In this document: piece by piece, positions 11,898 to 22,236 of the stretch | How positions within the stretch are numbered: position 1 is the stretch's first letter | Layout: each line of letters starts with the position of its first letter | Assembly (NCBI RefSeq): GCF_019645835.1 | Contig: NZ_CP080998.1 | Location: 1 to 64,000 of the forward strand | DNA length: 64,000 nt | Reading direction: 5' to 3' | Source: Mycolicibacterium holsaticum DSM 44478 = JCM 12374 | GTDB lineage: Bacteria; Actinomycetota; Actinomycetes; Mycobacteriales; Mycobacteriaceae | Program-made: the position numbers and the translations under genes | Notes under the pieces: generated by a model | What the model was told of the DNA's origin: nothing | Seen by the model: the letters and a program-made list of their open reading frames with translations, nothing else | Databases searched by the model: none

Positions 11898-12467
11898 TCA
11901 GCGTGCGCCCGCGCGGCTGTCGAAGTAGTCGAGCGCATCGGCCAGCTTGCTGCGCGCGCGGGCGCACCGGCTTTTCACCGTGCCTTCCGGCACGCCGAGC
12001 ATGTCAGCGGTCTCGGCCACCGAATAGCCCTGCATGTCCACTGCGACCACTGCGGCGCGCTGTTCGACCGGCAACCGCATCAGGGCATGTTCCACCACGA
12101 TGGCGGTGTCCACCACCGCGGTCGGGTCGACGACCGGGAAGGCGTCGGAAAGCACCGCAGAGGCGACGTGAGACTTGTTGCGGCGCAGTCGATCCAGGCA
12201 CGCGTTCACCACGATGCGGTACAGCCAGCTGCTGACGGCGCAGTCATATCGAAACGTGCGCGCCCTGCGGTGCGCGGACAGCATCGCGTCCTGCAGCGCA
12301 TCGGCGGCGTCCTCGGGGTTGCGGCTGGTGAGCTGCGCGAGCCGGTACAGCTGACGGTGGTGGCGGTAGAACAGCGCCTCGAAGGCGTAGCGGTCACCGG
12401 CCACATGGGCCGCCAGCAGGTCCGCGTCGCTGAGATCGTGTCTGGCCCGTCCGTCGAAGGTCCCCAC
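11898..12467 (-). CDS. sigM: ECF RNA polymerase sigma factor SigM
   Basis: This is a 189-residue extracytoplasmic-function sigma factor. Region 2 contains DLLAAHVAGDRYAFEALFYRH and the -10 recognition part AVSSWLYRIVVNACLDRLRR; region 4 contains LGVPEGTVKSRCARARSKL. It starts with a GTG at 12467. It lies just downstream of murJ (64 bp) and upstream of its anti-sigma factor. In mycobacteria SigM controls some ESX and surface-lipid genes. Confidence 0.94.
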   Translation of the reverse strand: MGTFDGRARHDLSDADLLAAHVAGDRYAFEALFYRHHRQLYRLAQLTSRNPEDAADALQDAMLSAHRRARTFRYDCAVSSWLYRIVVNACLDRLRRNKSHVASAVLSDAFPVVDPTAVVDTAIVVEHALMRLPVEQRAAVVAVDMQGYSVAETADMLGVPEGTVKSRCARARSKLADALDYFDSRAGAR

Positions 12468-12531
12468 AGCCGAACACTAAACGGCGCCGAGGGCATCCTC
12501 GGACACATCTTTGCCCGGCTGGGGATAGCCG

Positions 12532-15500
12532 CTACTCGGCCGCCTTGACGGTGATCTCGGCGATGTCCGAACGGCTCTCGCCGTTGACCTGACCGAGCTT
12601 GGAAACCCACACCAGCAGGTTCGACGTCGGTGCGGCGTTGTCCACCTTGATGGTGTTGGAGCCGGGTTTGACCGGGGTGGCCGGGGTCAGCACCGTGGTG
12701 TCGGCCAGCGACGACGGCGTCGATGTGGCCGCCGAGCGGATCTCGACCTCGGTGCCGGTGCTGTTCAGGTCGATGGTGACCTCGCCGACGCTGGTCGGGC
12801 GCGGCAACTGCAGCATGAGCCCGACACCGTTCTTGAAGTTCGGGAACGGCACCGGGTCGGTGTAGGTGTCGATGGGCCACACGGTGCTGGGGTCGCCGTC
12901 GATGGCGAGCCGGGCCAGCGCGGGCGCGTCGGCCTCACCCTCGGGTGAAAACACGGTCGCCGAAACGGGTTTCACCGTCGCCCCGGACGATGTGGTCTCG
13001 CCGTCTTCGGCTGTTGTCGGCGCGTTGAGGCCCAGCCGGTCACCGCCGAGGCCGCCTCCGACGTCACCGAAGATCTGGCTCAGCACCGACCCCAACACCA
13101 CCAGCGCCACCACGATGATGGCGGCGCCGATGGCCAACCCGACCATCAGCGCCTTGCGCCGGCGGGCGATGGCTTCGGGATCGTCGGTGGGCCGCGCACC
13201 CGTGACCGACGGTGAGGCCGGAGCGGGTTCATCGACCGGGGAGATCACCTCGGTGCGGTCGGCGATGGCGGTGGCCTGCTGCAGCAGGTTCAGCAGTGTC
13301 GGGGCGCTGCGGATGCCGCCGCCCTCCTGCACGGCCCGCGCCGCGGCCGCCGAGATCTGGAACGGGATGTGGCGGTCCACGGCGCGCGGTTCGACCGGCT
13401 GACCCGCGGCGTCGAGTTCGGCGGCGGCCAGCCCGCTGCGGACCCCGGATTCGGGCAGCGGCCACCGGTTGATCAGCAGCGCGTACAGCGCCGCGCCGAT
13501 GCCGCGGATGTCGTCTTCGGGGGTGGCATCGGGCAGCGTCGCGGGGAAGGCCAGCGCCACATCGCCCTCGATGCTCACCCGGACGCGGTTGGGGTGGTCG
13601 ATCGACAGCGCGACACCGGAGCGGTGGGCCGCCTCGGCCGCGGCCGCCAGCGATTGAATGGCCCTGGCGCCGCCGATCGGCGACGGTGAGGTGTCGGCCA
13701 CCTCGGCCAGGGAGCCGCCCCGGATCCACTCCGACACCACCAGCCCGCCCGAGCCGGTGTTGGCGACGTCGAGCACCCGGGCGACCCCGGGCATGTCGAG
13801 GCGGCTGAGCTTGAGCGTGCGCGACAGGATCTCCTGCAGCTCCGCGTCGGGCAGCGTCGCGTCGGGGTCGACGAACGTCAGCGCCACCTGCCGGTCCAGC
13901 GCGGTGTCCAGCGCCTGCCAGAACTGCAGGTTGGGCGGGCCGCCGTGGAACACCAGCAGCCGGTAGCGGCCGCCGGCGATGACCGCCCCGGGGATCAGAT
14001 GGACGTCTTCGTCGGAGGTGGCGGCCTCGATGGCGGGTTCGCGCGGCGGGTCGAACGCGATCGGCTCGCGGGTCGGGTCGCCGCCGTAGTCGGCCGGCGG
14101 CCTGCCCGACACCGGGGCCGAAGTGCCGTTGGCCGGCTCGGCGGCGAACTCGGTGGTCTCCGCGCGGGCCGCCACGTCGGGCTCGAAGTCGCCCGCGGGG
14201 ACGTCGGGCTGGAAGTCCTCGGGCCGCGACCGCGGGATCTTGGTGGTGGCGGTGCTGTCGGGAATGGGCGTGGTGCCGCCTGCGGGTTCGTCGCTCACCG
14301 CTGGTCCTTTCGGCATCCCGTCCCCGGCCGTGGCAGCCGGGGGTTCGCGACGGACGGCCGGCGGGCTGGGCCGGCGCCCTGACGCGAACGAATTCCTCTG
14401 ATCAGGGTACGGGAGCGGACGCGCTGTCCGGGCCTTGTCGGGGACCGTCGCCGGCGTGGCGCGCCCACCGAGCCGACGGCGGACGGCGGCCAGCGCGGCC
14501 TGCGCATCGGGGACCTGAGCGGCCAGCAGCACGCCGACGATGATCGGCACCATGATCACGCCGAGCGCCAGCAGCCGCAGCAACGATCCCGCCCCGCCCC
14601 AGTTGCGGGTGAGGGTTTCCAGACCGAGCAGCTGGTCGGCGACGTGGGCGACCAGCCCGGCCAGCAGGGACGCCGCGATCGTCACCAGGATGCTGCGCAC
14701 CACCTGCAGGCTGATCAGCCGCCCGCCGGGCGGGTCCAGCGCGGCGCGCAGTAAGAAGTACCCGACGGTCGCTCCGGCCAGGAAACCCAGGCCGTTGGCG
14801 GTGCCGAGGTAGCCGGCGACCAGGTCGGGGTCGTCGGTCAGGTGCGGCGCGAGCAGCGACCCGATGATCTTGACGGTGGTGATCACCACGATCAGCACGA
14901 TCGGTATCCACGGCTGCTGGCGGGCGTAGAACACCCGAAGCTGCAGCAGCACAAGGGCATACGGGATCAGCGTGAATGCCGAGAGGGTCAGCGCCATGCC
15001 CAGGTAGCCGGCGTCGACGTCACCGAAGTTGCCGTACGCGAACAGCGCGCTGCCGATCGCCGGACCGCCGACCGTCGTCATCGCCACGATCGGGATAAGC
15101 GTCACCATCGTCAGCCGGGTGGCCAACGACAGGTCCGCCAGCACCGCGGCGCCGTCATTGGCGGCGGCGTTGCGGCTCAACCGCGGCATCACCACGGTCA
15201 GCACCGTCACCCCGATGATGCCGAACGGCAGCTGCAACACCAGCCAGGTGTAGTTGTAGATGGCCGGCCCGGAAGCCGCCGCGCCCGCGGCGATCCGGTT
15301 CCCGACGATCAGCCCGACCTGGCTGATCATCACGTAGAGAAGCATCGCGACGGCCATCGCGCCGAACTTCTTCATCCGTTCGTCGACACCCCACAGCGGG
15401 CGCAGGCTGATCCGTTCGCGGCGGATGGCCACCAGCAGCACCGCCACCTGGGTGACGGTGCCCATGGTCATGCCGATCCCGAGCACCAACAGCTTCGCGT

Positions 15501-16182
15501 TGCCCATGCGCACCGGGTCGAGCGAAAGCTCGCCGGGCACAACCACGTACAGGCCCAGCGTGACCAGCGCGACCAGGTTGTTGCAGACCGGCGCCCAGGC
15601 CGGCGGCCCGAACACGTTGCGGGTGTTCAGGATTGCCATGAACACCGACGACAACCCGTAGAACAGCACCTGCGGCAGCAGCAGGTAGGCGAAAGCCGTT
15701 GTCAGATCGCGGTTCACCTCGGGGTGGCTGCCCAGCATGAGGTCCACCAATTGCGGCGCGGCCGCGACGGATATCGCGGTCGCGATCAGCAACAGCACGG
15801 TCGCCAGCGTGACCAGGCGGCGTACGAACGCGGTGCCGCCGTCGGGGTCGTCGCGCTCGGCGCGGGCCAGCACCGGCACGAAGATCGCGGTGAACGTGGC
15901 CTCCAGCACCAGCGCGGCGATCAGGTTGGGCAGCTGGTAGGCCACCGAGAAGGCGCTGGACAGCGCGGCGCCCAGGATTGTGGCCAGCAGCACGATGCGC
16001 GCGAACCCGGTCAGCCGGCTGACCAGCGTCGCCACCGCCATACCCCACGACCGCGACACCACCGCGGCGTCGGTCAGCTCGGGGCGGCCTGCGCCGCGCC
16101 GGGGTGCGGGTCCGCGGGGCAGCCGGGGCGGGGGTTGCCGCGGTGCCCCGGCGTTGACCCGGGGCCGGCCTGCGGTGTTCAC
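12532..16182 (-). CDS. murJ: Lipid II flippase MurJ fused to pseudokinase and extracellular domain
   Basis: The GTG start at 16182 overlaps the stop of the upstream gene (GTGA) and follows GAGGAG, giving 1216 residues; the frame is open further upstream but inside the neighbour. Residues about 40-560 form the multi-helix MVF/MurJ flippase (SRSWGMAVATLVSRLTGFAR at its start). A proline-rich linker follows. A protein-kinase-like domain (about 725-985) lacks recognisable HRD and DFG catalytic motifs, so it is a pseudokinase. A membrane helix (about 1007-1030) and a C-terminal extracytoplasmic beta-rich domain follow. In mycobacteria the pseudokinase is phosphorylated by PknB and recruits FhaA. 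Confidence 0.95.
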   Translation of the reverse strand: MNTAGRPRVNAGAPRQPPPRLPRGPAPRRGAGRPELTDAAVVSRSWGMAVATLVSRLTGFARIVLLATILGAALSSAFSVAYQLPNLIAALVLEATFTAIFVPVLARAERDDPDGGTAFVRRLVTLATVLLLIATAISVAAAPQLVDLMLGSHPEVNRDLTTAFAYLLLPQVLFYGLSSVFMAILNTRNVFGPPAWAPVCNNLVALVTLGLYVVVPGELSLDPVRMGNAKLLVLGIGMTMGTVTQVAVLLVAIRRERISLRPLWGVDERMKKFGAMAVAMLLYVMISQVGLIVGNRIAAGAAASGPAIYNYTWLVLQLPFGIIGVTVLTVVMPRLSRNAAANDGAAVLADLSLATRLTMVTLIPIVAMTTVGGPAIGSALFAYGNFGDVDAGYLGMALTLSAFTLIPYALVLLQLRVFYARQQPWIPIVLIVVITTVKIIGSLLAPHLTDDPDLVAGYLGTANGLGFLAGATVGYFLLRAALDPPGGRLISLQVVRSILVTIAASLLAGLVAHVADQLLGLETLTRNWGGAGSLLRLLALGVIMVPIIVGVLLAAQVPDAQAALAAVRRRLGGRATPATVPDKARTARPLPYPDQRNSFASGRRPSPPAVRREPPAATAGDGMPKGPAVSDEPAGGTTPIPDSTATTKIPRSRPEDFQPDVPAGDFEPDVAARAETTEFAAEPANGTSAPVSGRPPADYGGDPTREPIAFDPPREPAIEAATSDEDVHLIPGAVIAGGRYRLLVFHGGPPNLQFWQALDTALDRQVALTFVDPDATLPDAELQEILSRTLKLSRLDMPGVARVLDVANTGSGGLVVSEWIRGGSLAEVADTSPSPIGGARAIQSLAAAAEAAHRSGVALSIDHPNRVRVSIEGDVALAFPATLPDATPEDDIRGIGAALYALLINRWPLPESGVRSGLAAAELDAAGQPVEPRAVDRHIPFQISAAAARAVQEGGGIRSAPTLLNLLQQATAIADRTEVISPVDEPAPASPSVTGARPTDDPEAIARRRKALMVGLAIGAAIIVVALVVLGSVLSQIFGDVGGGLGGDRLGLNAPTTAEDGETTSSGATVKPVSATVFSPEGEADAPALARLAIDGDPSTVWPIDTYTDPVPFPNFKNGVGLMLQLPRPTSVGEVTIDLNSTGTEVEIRSAATSTPSSLADTTVLTPATPVKPGSNTIKVDNAAPTSNLLVWVSKLGQVNGESRSDIAEITVKAAE

Positions 16183-18635
16183 GTCTCCTCGCCGGCGTGG
16201 CTGCGCTGCGCACCGCGGGGGTCGTCGTCGTAGTGCAGCGCGACGTCGAGCGGATCCGGACGGTGCGGGTCGGCATCCAAGTCGGCACGGTCGGGCTGGC
16301 CGCGGAACCGGTGCCACAGCCGGCGCCCGGCGAGCAACACCAGCACCGCGCCCGCCGACAACGTGATGATGAACAACACCTGGCCGTAGGCGTTGGAGTG
16401 CACCGACAGCCGCACCTGGTCACCGAGCGGAAGCCCGTCGGCGGTGCGCAGCGCGACATCGACGGCGACGCGCTGGGTGAAGTGCACCTCGATCGGCACC
16501 CGCAGCGGCAGGTAGCCCGGCGGCAGCTCGATCACCCCCATGTCGGTGACCGTCATGCCGGGCGGCGGGTCGATGTCCAGCCGGACCCGGATGGGCACCG
16601 GCAGGTCGTTGCGCAGCGCCAGCGGAAGCGGGCTGCGTTCGGTGGCCAGGGTGTAGGAGCCGCCGGGGTTGACGATGGTGACGGCGTGGAACATGTCCTC
16701 GACGGTGCGTCCCACGGTCGTCAGCCGCTGCTGGGCCAGGCCGTTGCGCGTCGTGGGCGGAACCGACTGGCTCAGCGCGCGCAGCATGTCTTCGCGCAGC
16801 GGCGCGGTGTAGCCCATCCCGGTCAGGCCGGTGCGCACATCGGTGGTCAGTGCCGCGGTCAGCCCCCACAGCCGTGCGGTGACCGCGGCGATGCCCGACA
16901 CCACCGCGTCGTCGAAACGGGCTTGCCGGTTACCGAGGTCGGCGTCGGGCAGCGCCGCGTCGGGTTCTGGTGCGACGGCGTTACCCTCGGCGATCACCGC
17001 GGGCAGCGGCCGCGGCTCGGCCAGCCCGGCGTTGATGGCGGTGGCCACCGTCGTCAACACCGCCTGCGCGTCGGCGGGCTGCAGGCTCCAGTTCAGCGGC
17101 GGCATCAGGATCTCGGTGCGCGGCGCGGTATCCGGGCTCAGCGCGCGCCACAGCAGCGCGCCCAGCGCGGCCTGCCGCCGGGCCACCTCGGACTCGTTCT
17201 GCACCGGAATGTCAAGGGCCGAACCGAGATACGACGGCGACACCGGGTCGGTGCCCGCACCGGCCAGCGCGGCGCCGACGGCCGGGTCGAACGGCGCGGA
17301 GACCAGTTGCGGGGTGTAGCGCTGCGGGGTGAGATCCGCCGGTGTCGGCGCGCCGGCCTCGGAGCCGTCGTCGGTGGTGGGGGAGTCGGCCGCGGCGACG
17401 GCGACCGTGCGGCCTTGAGCGGACAGCAGTTGCACCGCGGGTCCGGTCAGCGGCCCGTCGGCGACGAGGGTGGCGCCCCGCACCGAGGCGGCGCCGAGGA
17501 TCTGGTCGACGATGTCGCCCGCGGTGTGGGTGGCGATCGCGCTGAGCCCGGGATCGCCGACGCGGCGCAGGGCGTCCAGGTCGGCCTGCGCGTAGGTGGT
17601 CGGGGCGATGCACAGCCGCTGCGCCAGCGCCTTGAGCCGGTTGAGCCAGCCCACCGCGGCCTGCTGGCCGGTGCCGGGCCGGGTCGGGGTGCCCGGGCCG
17701 GCGTCGGGTCCGGTGTTGACGACGTAGCCGCCGGTCATCGCGTTGACGGTGACCAGCAGGTCGGGGTCCACGGCCAGGCAGGCCGCCGCCCGCAGCTTGC
17801 CGTCCGGGTCGACCTGGGGGCTGGTCGCGAACTCGATCGCCGACAGCAAGGTGTCCAACCGGCCACCGGGGGCCAGCGAGGTCGCCAGGTCGTCGTCGAT
17901 CAGCCGGACCGGGGTGGCGCCGCCCGGCGCACCGGCGGCCAGCCGTGGTTCGTCGGCGATCGGCCACAGCAGGGTCAGCCGCACCGGGCTGGAGGTGTCG
18001 GGTGCCACCACCGAGGTCAATGTCTCGGCTGCGGAGTCGGCCGTCGCGTCGGGCGGCACCCCGAGCACCGGCAGCAGGAACCGCGAGTCATCCAGCCGTG
18101 CGGGCGCACCGTAATCGGGGGTGCCGTTGACGTTGACCATCACCGGGTACACCCCGGGCTCGTCGATGCTCATCGAGGGCCGCTGCGAGGACCGCAGCGG
18201 ATAAGACAGCTCGAAGGGAACCTGTTGTCCCCGTTTCAGTTCCGGTGTCAACGTGATGAAGTCGCCGACGGCCTCGAACTGGTCGACGTTGCCGGCGAGG
18301 TTGGTGCGCAACCCCGTCGACGACGTCACCGCGGCGGCGTCCTCCAGACGCACCACCACGTCGCGCACCGGGCGGTCACCGACGTTGAGCACGGTTCCGG
18401 TGACGGTGACGGTGGGCTCGCTGGTGGTGGTCACCACCTCGGGGGTCACCCGGTCGACGCGCACCTGGAGGAACTGCGTCGAACCGGGCTCGCCGGCCGC
18501 GGCGCGCGGCAGCACCACCGGTGCGGCGAACAGGACCAGCAGCAGGACGGTGCTGCCGATGCGCGTCAGCGCCGCGATCCACAGGCGGAGCACCGCCGGG
18601 GTGCGCTCACGCGGCACCGCCGCGGCGCGCGTCAC
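16179..18635 (-). CDS. Large secreted/membrane-anchored protein, DUF6049-like (Rv3909-like)
   Basis: This is an 818-residue protein with an N-terminal signal helix (about 18-48, [20 protein letters not shown]), a beta-rich extracytoplasmic body, and a C-terminal membrane helix ([18 protein letters not shown]) followed by a short basic and acidic cytoplasmic tail. There are several proline- and threonine-rich stretches. It is always linked to murJ in mycobacteria, suggesting a cell-wall role, but no enzymatic motif is visible. The GTG start overlaps the mutT4 stop, and the stop overlaps the murJ start. Confidence 0.9.
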   Translation of the reverse strand: MTRAAAVPRERTPAVLRLWIAALTRIGSTVLLLVLFAAPVVLPRAAAGEPGSTQFLQVRVDRVTPEVVTTTSEPTVTVTGTVLNVGDRPVRDVVVRLEDAAAVTSSTGLRTNLAGNVDQFEAVGDFITLTPELKRGQQVPFELSYPLRSSQRPSMSIDEPGVYPVMVNVNGTPDYGAPARLDDSRFLLPVLGVPPDATADSAAETLTSVVAPDTSSPVRLTLLWPIADEPRLAAGAPGGATPVRLIDDDLATSLAPGGRLDTLLSAIEFATSPQVDPDGKLRAAACLAVDPDLLVTVNAMTGGYVVNTGPDAGPGTPTRPGTGQQAAVGWLNRLKALAQRLCIAPTTYAQADLDALRRVGDPGLSAIATHTAGDIVDQILGAASVRGATLVADGPLTGPAVQLLSAQGRTVAVAAADSPTTDDGSEAGAPTPADLTPQRYTPQLVSAPFDPAVGAALAGAGTDPVSPSYLGSALDIPVQNESEVARRQAALGALLWRALSPDTAPRTEILMPPLNWSLQPADAQAVLTTVATAINAGLAEPRPLPAVIAEGNAVAPEPDAALPDADLGNRQARFDDAVVSGIAAVTARLWGLTAALTTDVRTGLTGMGYTAPLREDMLRALSQSVPPTTRNGLAQQRLTTVGRTVEDMFHAVTIVNPGGSYTLATERSPLPLALRNDLPVPIRVRLDIDPPPGMTVTDMGVIELPPGYLPLRVPIEVHFTQRVAVDVALRTADGLPLGDQVRLSVHSNAYGQVLFIITLSAGAVLVLLAGRRLWHRFRGQPDRADLDADPHRPDPLDVALHYDDDPRGAQRSHAGEET

Positions 18636-19426
18636 GGCCCCTGTCCGCAGCCGTTCGTCCGCCGGCCGGGCTGAGGTTTCGCACGCTCGTCGGGACGTCG
18701 GTTGCGGGTGTGCGAATGCGTCTGGGCCCGTCGCCGCGGCGAACTGCGCGGCAGCGGCGGCAACGCGGCAGGCCCGTCGGCGTGCAGCCGGTCGATCAGC
18801 TCCCCAGCCACCTCGGCCAGGCGGCGCTCGTCGGCGTAGGCCAGCCGCGACGGCAACTCACCCAGCGGCACCCAGGCCACCTCGGTGACCTCGACATCCT
18901 CGTCGGACAGTTCGCCGCCGAGGAACCGCATCAGATAGTGGTGCACCGTCTTGTGCACCCGGCGCCCCTCGGTGACGAACCAGTAGTCGATGCTGCCCAG
19001 CGCGGCCAGCACGCTGCCCTGGATACCGGTCTCCTCGGCGACCTCACGGATCGCGGTCTGCTCTGCGGTCTCGCCGAGTTCGATGTGCCCCTTGGGCAGC
19101 GACCACAGCATCCGGCCGCGTCGGTCGATGCGCCCGATCAGCGCCGCGACCTGATCGTCCTTCGGACCGTCGATACCGTCGACGACCAGGCCACCGGCCG
19201 AGGTTTCGTGGACGGTGCGCAGCCGGTCCGGGGGTCGACGCGGACGGGACTTCTGCGCCTTGCGCTGCCCGTTAGGCTGCTCCTGGGCGCGGTGCAGGCC
19301 AGCGTTGTTGTGACGCAGCGGGGTCACCTCGGCCGCGGGGGGTGTGGCGTCGGGCGGGCCGGCAGCACGACGGCCACGACGTCGCCCGCGGCGCCGTCGT
19401 GGTTTGGCCTGTTCGCCGTCCGACAC
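18632..19426 (-). CDS. mutT4: Nudix hydrolase MutT4
   Basis: This is a 264-residue Nudix protein. The Nudix box is complete: [20 protein letters not shown] within [11 protein letters not shown] (G-x5-E-x7-REVAEETGI). The N-terminus is a long arginine-rich, disordered segment. The GTG at 19426 gives [20 protein letters not shown], resembling the M. tuberculosis start; no clear ribosome site precedes it, so it may be leaderless. Likely a (d)NTP or dinucleotide hydrolase; substrate is uncertain. It begins the minus-strand run mutT4-DUF6049-murJ-sigM-rsmA-trxB-trxA-cwlM and is divergent from pcnA. Confidence 0.92.
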   Translation of the reverse strand: MSDGEQAKPRRRRGRRRGRRAAGPPDATPPAAEVTPLRHNNAGLHRAQEQPNGQRKAQKSRPRRPPDRLRTVHETSAGGLVVDGIDGPKDDQVAALIGRIDRRGRMLWSLPKGHIELGETAEQTAIREVAEETGIQGSVLAALGSIDYWFVTEGRRVHKTVHHYLMRFLGGELSDEDVEVTEVAWVPLGELPSRLAYADERRLAEVAGELIDRLHADGPAALPPLPRSSPRRRAQTHSHTRNRRPDERAKPQPGRRTNGCGQGP

Positions 19427-19511
19427 CCAAGCGATAGTAGCTGCCACGAAGATTCGCTCCGGCCGCACTCACCGGTCGTGACACAGCCGTTGCACATTAA
19501 GCTGTCCGAAC

Positions 19512-20948
19512 GTGCCCGATTCCGCTTCCGACGCCGAACTGCTTGCCGCCGCGCAGGTCACGCTGAACCGCCATCGCGACCTGCTCGCCGACCTCGGCAA
19601 GGTGTTTGCCGACGCCGGTCACGAGCTCTACCTCGTCGGCGGCAGCGTGCGCGACGCGTTGCTGGGCGGCATCCGCGGCGATCTGGACTTCACCACCGAC
19701 GCCCGCCCCGACCAGATGCAGAAGCTGCTGCGGCCGTGGGCCGAGGCGTTGTGGGACACCGGCATCGAGTTCGGCACCCTGGGGGTCGGCAAGGACGACC
19801 ATCGCCTCGAGATCACCACGTTTCGCGCCGACACCTACGACCAGGTGTCGCGCAATCCGGAGGTGCGGTTCGGCGACCGGCTCGAAGACGACCTGATACG
19901 CCGGGACTTCACCGTCAACGCGATGGCGGTGCGCATCACCGCCGACGGCCCGGCCGAGTTCCACGACCCGCTGGGCGGGCTGGCCGCGCTGCGCGCCAAG
20001 ACGTTGGACACCCCGTCGGCGCCGCAGACGTCGTTCGGCGATGATCCGCTGCGGATGCTGCGGGCGGCGCGGTTCGTCTCCCAGCTGCAGTTCACCGTCG
20101 CGCCGCGGGTCATCGAGGCGCTCGTCGAGATGGCACCGCAGCTGGGCCGGATCACCGTCGAGCGGGTGGCCGCCGAGCTGGACAAGCTGCTGCTGGGCGC
20201 CGACCCGGTCGCGGGCATCGACCTGATGGTGCAGACGGGGCTCGGCGACGTGGTGCTGCCCGAGGTCGGGGCGATGCGGATGGCCATCGACGAGCACCAT
20301 CAGCACAAGGATGTGTACTGGCATTCGCTGACGGTGCTGCGGCAGGCGATCGCACTGGAAGACGGCGAACCCGATCTGGTGTTGCGGTGGGCCGCGTTGC
20401 TGCACGACATCGGTAAGCCGGCCACCCGCAAGCTCGAACCCGACGGCGGTGTGAGCTTTCACCACCACGAGGTGGTCGGCGCGAAAATGGTGCGCAAGCG
20501 CATGCGGGCGCTGAAGTACTCCAAGCAGATGGTCGACGACGTCTCCCAGCTGGTGTACCTGCACCTGCGGTTCCACGGCTACGGCGGCGGGCGGTGGACG
20601 GACTCGGCGGTGCGCCGCTACGTCACCGACGCCGGACCGCTGCTGCCGCGGTTGCACAAGCTGGTGCGCGCGGACTGCACCACCCGCAACAAGCGCCGCG
20701 CCGCGCGGTTGCAGGCCAACTACGACGACCTCGAGCTGCGGATCGCCGAGCTTGCCGAAAAGGAGGACCTGGCCAGGGTGCGGCCCGACCTCGACGGCAA
20801 CGAGATCATGACGATCCTCGGCATCCCGCCGGGGCGCGAGGTCGGCGAGGCGTGGCGGCATCTCAAGGAGCTGCGGCTGGACCGCGGCCCGCTGTCCCAC
20901 GACGACGCCGTCGACGAGTTGTGGAAGTGGTGGAACGCCAGACAGTAG
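19512..20948 (+). CDS. pcnA: CCA tRNA nucleotidyltransferase with HD domain
   Basis: This is a 478-residue protein of the poly(A) polymerase / tRNA nucleotidyltransferase family. The nucleotidyltransferase head has LVGGSVRDALLGG (about 41-53) and the metal site DLDFTTDA. An RNA-binding middle follows, and an HD domain has LLHDIGKPATR at about 296-306. In actinobacteria it adds or repairs the 3' CCA of tRNAs. The GTG start at 19512 is 86 bp from the divergent mutT4 start. Confidence 0.94.
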   Translation: MPDSASDAELLAAAQVTLNRHRDLLADLGKVFADAGHELYLVGGSVRDALLGGIRGDLDFTTDARPDQMQKLLRPWAEALWDTGIEFGTLGVGKDDHRLEITTFRADTYDQVSRNPEVRFGDRLEDDLIRRDFTVNAMAVRITADGPAEFHDPLGGLAALRAKTLDTPSAPQTSFGDDPLRMLRAARFVSQLQFTVAPRVIEALVEMAPQLGRITVERVAAELDKLLLGADPVAGIDLMVQTGLGDVVLPEVGAMRMAIDEHHQHKDVYWHSLTVLRQAIALEDGEPDLVLRWAALLHDIGKPATRKLEPDGGVSFHHHEVVGAKMVRKRMRALKYSKQMVDDVSQLVYLHLRFHGYGGGRWTDSAVRRYVTDAGPLLPRLHKLVRADCTTRNKRRAARLQANYDDLELRIAELAEKEDLARVRPDLDGNEIMTILGIPPGREVGEAWRHLKELRLDRGPLSHDDAVDELWKWWNARQ

Positions 20949-21451
20949 CGCTGCGTCGAAAGGGTGTGGACTACTGCCTTGGCGACGGGGACGGCTCGGC
21001 CACCATCTGGACCGCCGCACCGGATATCGATGTGGACGGTGACGGGGTGTTCGACGCGGTCGGCCTGGATTTCGACGGGGACGGGCTGCTCGACGACGCG
21101 CTGGGCGACCTCGACGGTGACGGTGCGGCCGACCACCTGGTCCGTGACCATGCCGGCGACGCGGCGTATTTCACCGACGACGGCAGCGGCACCTGGGCGG
21201 TGGCCGCAGACCGGGGGCTGCGGTGGTTCCGCCTCGACGGCGCCGAGCAGTTCGGCGGACCGATGGTCGACATCGACGCCGACGGCCAGGTCGACGACCG
21301 GCTGGCCGACGTGGACGGTGACGGGGTGGCCGACCGCGCGCTCGGGGATGCGGACGCCTACGTCGACACCGACGGCGACGGCCGCTGGGACGTGAAGCTC
21401 AGCGACACCGACGGCGACGGTCGGGCCGACGGCGCCGACGAGCTGTCGTGA
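20930..21451 (+). CDS. DxDxDG-repeat (EF-hand/TSP3-like) protein, Rv3906c-like
   Basis: This is an acidic protein of about 173 residues. At least seven DxDxDG-type motifs are visible (DVDGDG, DFDGDG, DLDGDG, DIDADG, DVDGDG, DTDGDG, DTDGDG), as in calcium-binding thrombospondin-3 or EF-hand-like loops. No signal peptide is obvious. The exact start is uncertain: GTG codons at 20921, 20927, 20930 and 20966 are possible, and all but the last overlap pcnA. Function unknown. It is the last gene of the Rv39xx-type segment. Confidence 0.75.
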   Translation: MERQTVALRRKGVDYCLGDGDGSATIWTAAPDIDVDGDGVFDAVGLDFDGDGLLDDALGDLDGDGAADHLVRDHAGDAAYFTDDGSGTWAVAADRGLRWFRLDGAEQFGGPMVDIDADGQVDDRLADVDGDGVADRALGDADAYVDTDGDGRWDVKLSDTDGDGRADGADELS

Positions 21452-21457
21452 CGCGTG

Positions 21458-22231
21458 TCAGCGGCCCGGCCCGGGTGGGCCGGCGAACGCCTGGGCGATG
21501 CCCAGCCAGGTCTGCGCGTCGGCGCCGGCGGCGGTGACGTCCAGTTCGGAACGCGGCCGGCGCTGGGTGACCAGCAGGCAGAAATCCTCGGCCGAACCGG
21601 TGACCTGTTGCGACGCGTCCTCGGGGCCCCACGCCCACGTCGACCCGTCCGGCGCGCGCAGCTGCACGTAGAACGGCTCGGCGGGCGGCGTGAGCCCGTG
21701 GATGCTGAATGCGAAGTCGCGGGTGCGCACACCGATGTGCGCGATCGAGCGCAGCCGCGCGGTGGCGGGGCGCCGTACCCCGAGCGCGTCAGCGACGTCG
21801 AGGCCGTGCGCCCACGTCTCCATCAACCGGGCGGTCGCCATCGACGCGGCGCTCATCGGCGGCCCGAACCAGGGCAGCTTGCGGCCGTCGGCCACCTCCA
21901 GCAGCTCGTCGTGCAACCGGGTGCGGGTGGCGCGCCAGTCGGCCAGCAGGTCTTCCGGTGGCGTGGCGGCCAGCTCCTCGGCGGCCGCGTCGACGAAACC
22001 GGCCGGGTCCTTGGCCGCCTCGTCGAGCAGGGCCGCGAACCCGTCCGCGTCGGTCACGGCGGTGCACGCGACACGGTCGGTCCACAGCAGGTGGGCGATC
22101 TGATGGGCGATCGTCCAGCCGGGGGCGGGCGTCGGCGTCGACCACTGCTGTGGCGCGAGGTCGCCCACCAGGGCGTCGAGAGCGTCGCTCTCGGCACGCA
22201 GATCGGCCACCATCGGCGCGGCACCGGACAT
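21458..22231 (-). CDS. TIGR03084-like, DinB/maleylpyruvate-isomerase-type protein (Rv0036c-like)
   Basis: This is a 257-residue protein from the ATG at 22231. The N-terminal helical bundle has the motif [17 protein letters not shown] typical of the mycothiol-dependent maleylpyruvate isomerase N-terminal / DinB_2 fold, with histidines that may hold a metal. A C-terminal beta domain carries [20 protein letters not shown], seen in TIGR03084 proteins. The substrate is unknown; a mycothiol-linked transferase role is an inference. It lies 5 bp after the MFS gene. Confidence 0.87.
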   Translation of the reverse strand: MSGAAPMVADLRAESDALDALVGDLAPQQWSTPTPAPGWTIAHQIAHLLWTDRVACTAVTDADGFAALLDEAAKDPAGFVDAAAEELAATPPEDLLADWRATRTRLHDELLEVADGRKLPWFGPPMSAASMATARLMETWAHGLDVADALGVRRPATARLRSIAHIGVRTRDFAFSIHGLTPPAEPFYVQLRAPDGSTWAWGPEDASQQVTGSAEDFCLLVTQRRPRSELDVTAAGADAQTWLGIAQAFAGPPGPGR

Positions 22232-22236
22232 GGCGG

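Noticed and set aside
16197..18674. An 825-codon open frame antisense to the DUF6049-like gene
   Set aside because: Shadow of the real minus-strand gene; its peptide is a low-complexity Gly/Arg/His string.
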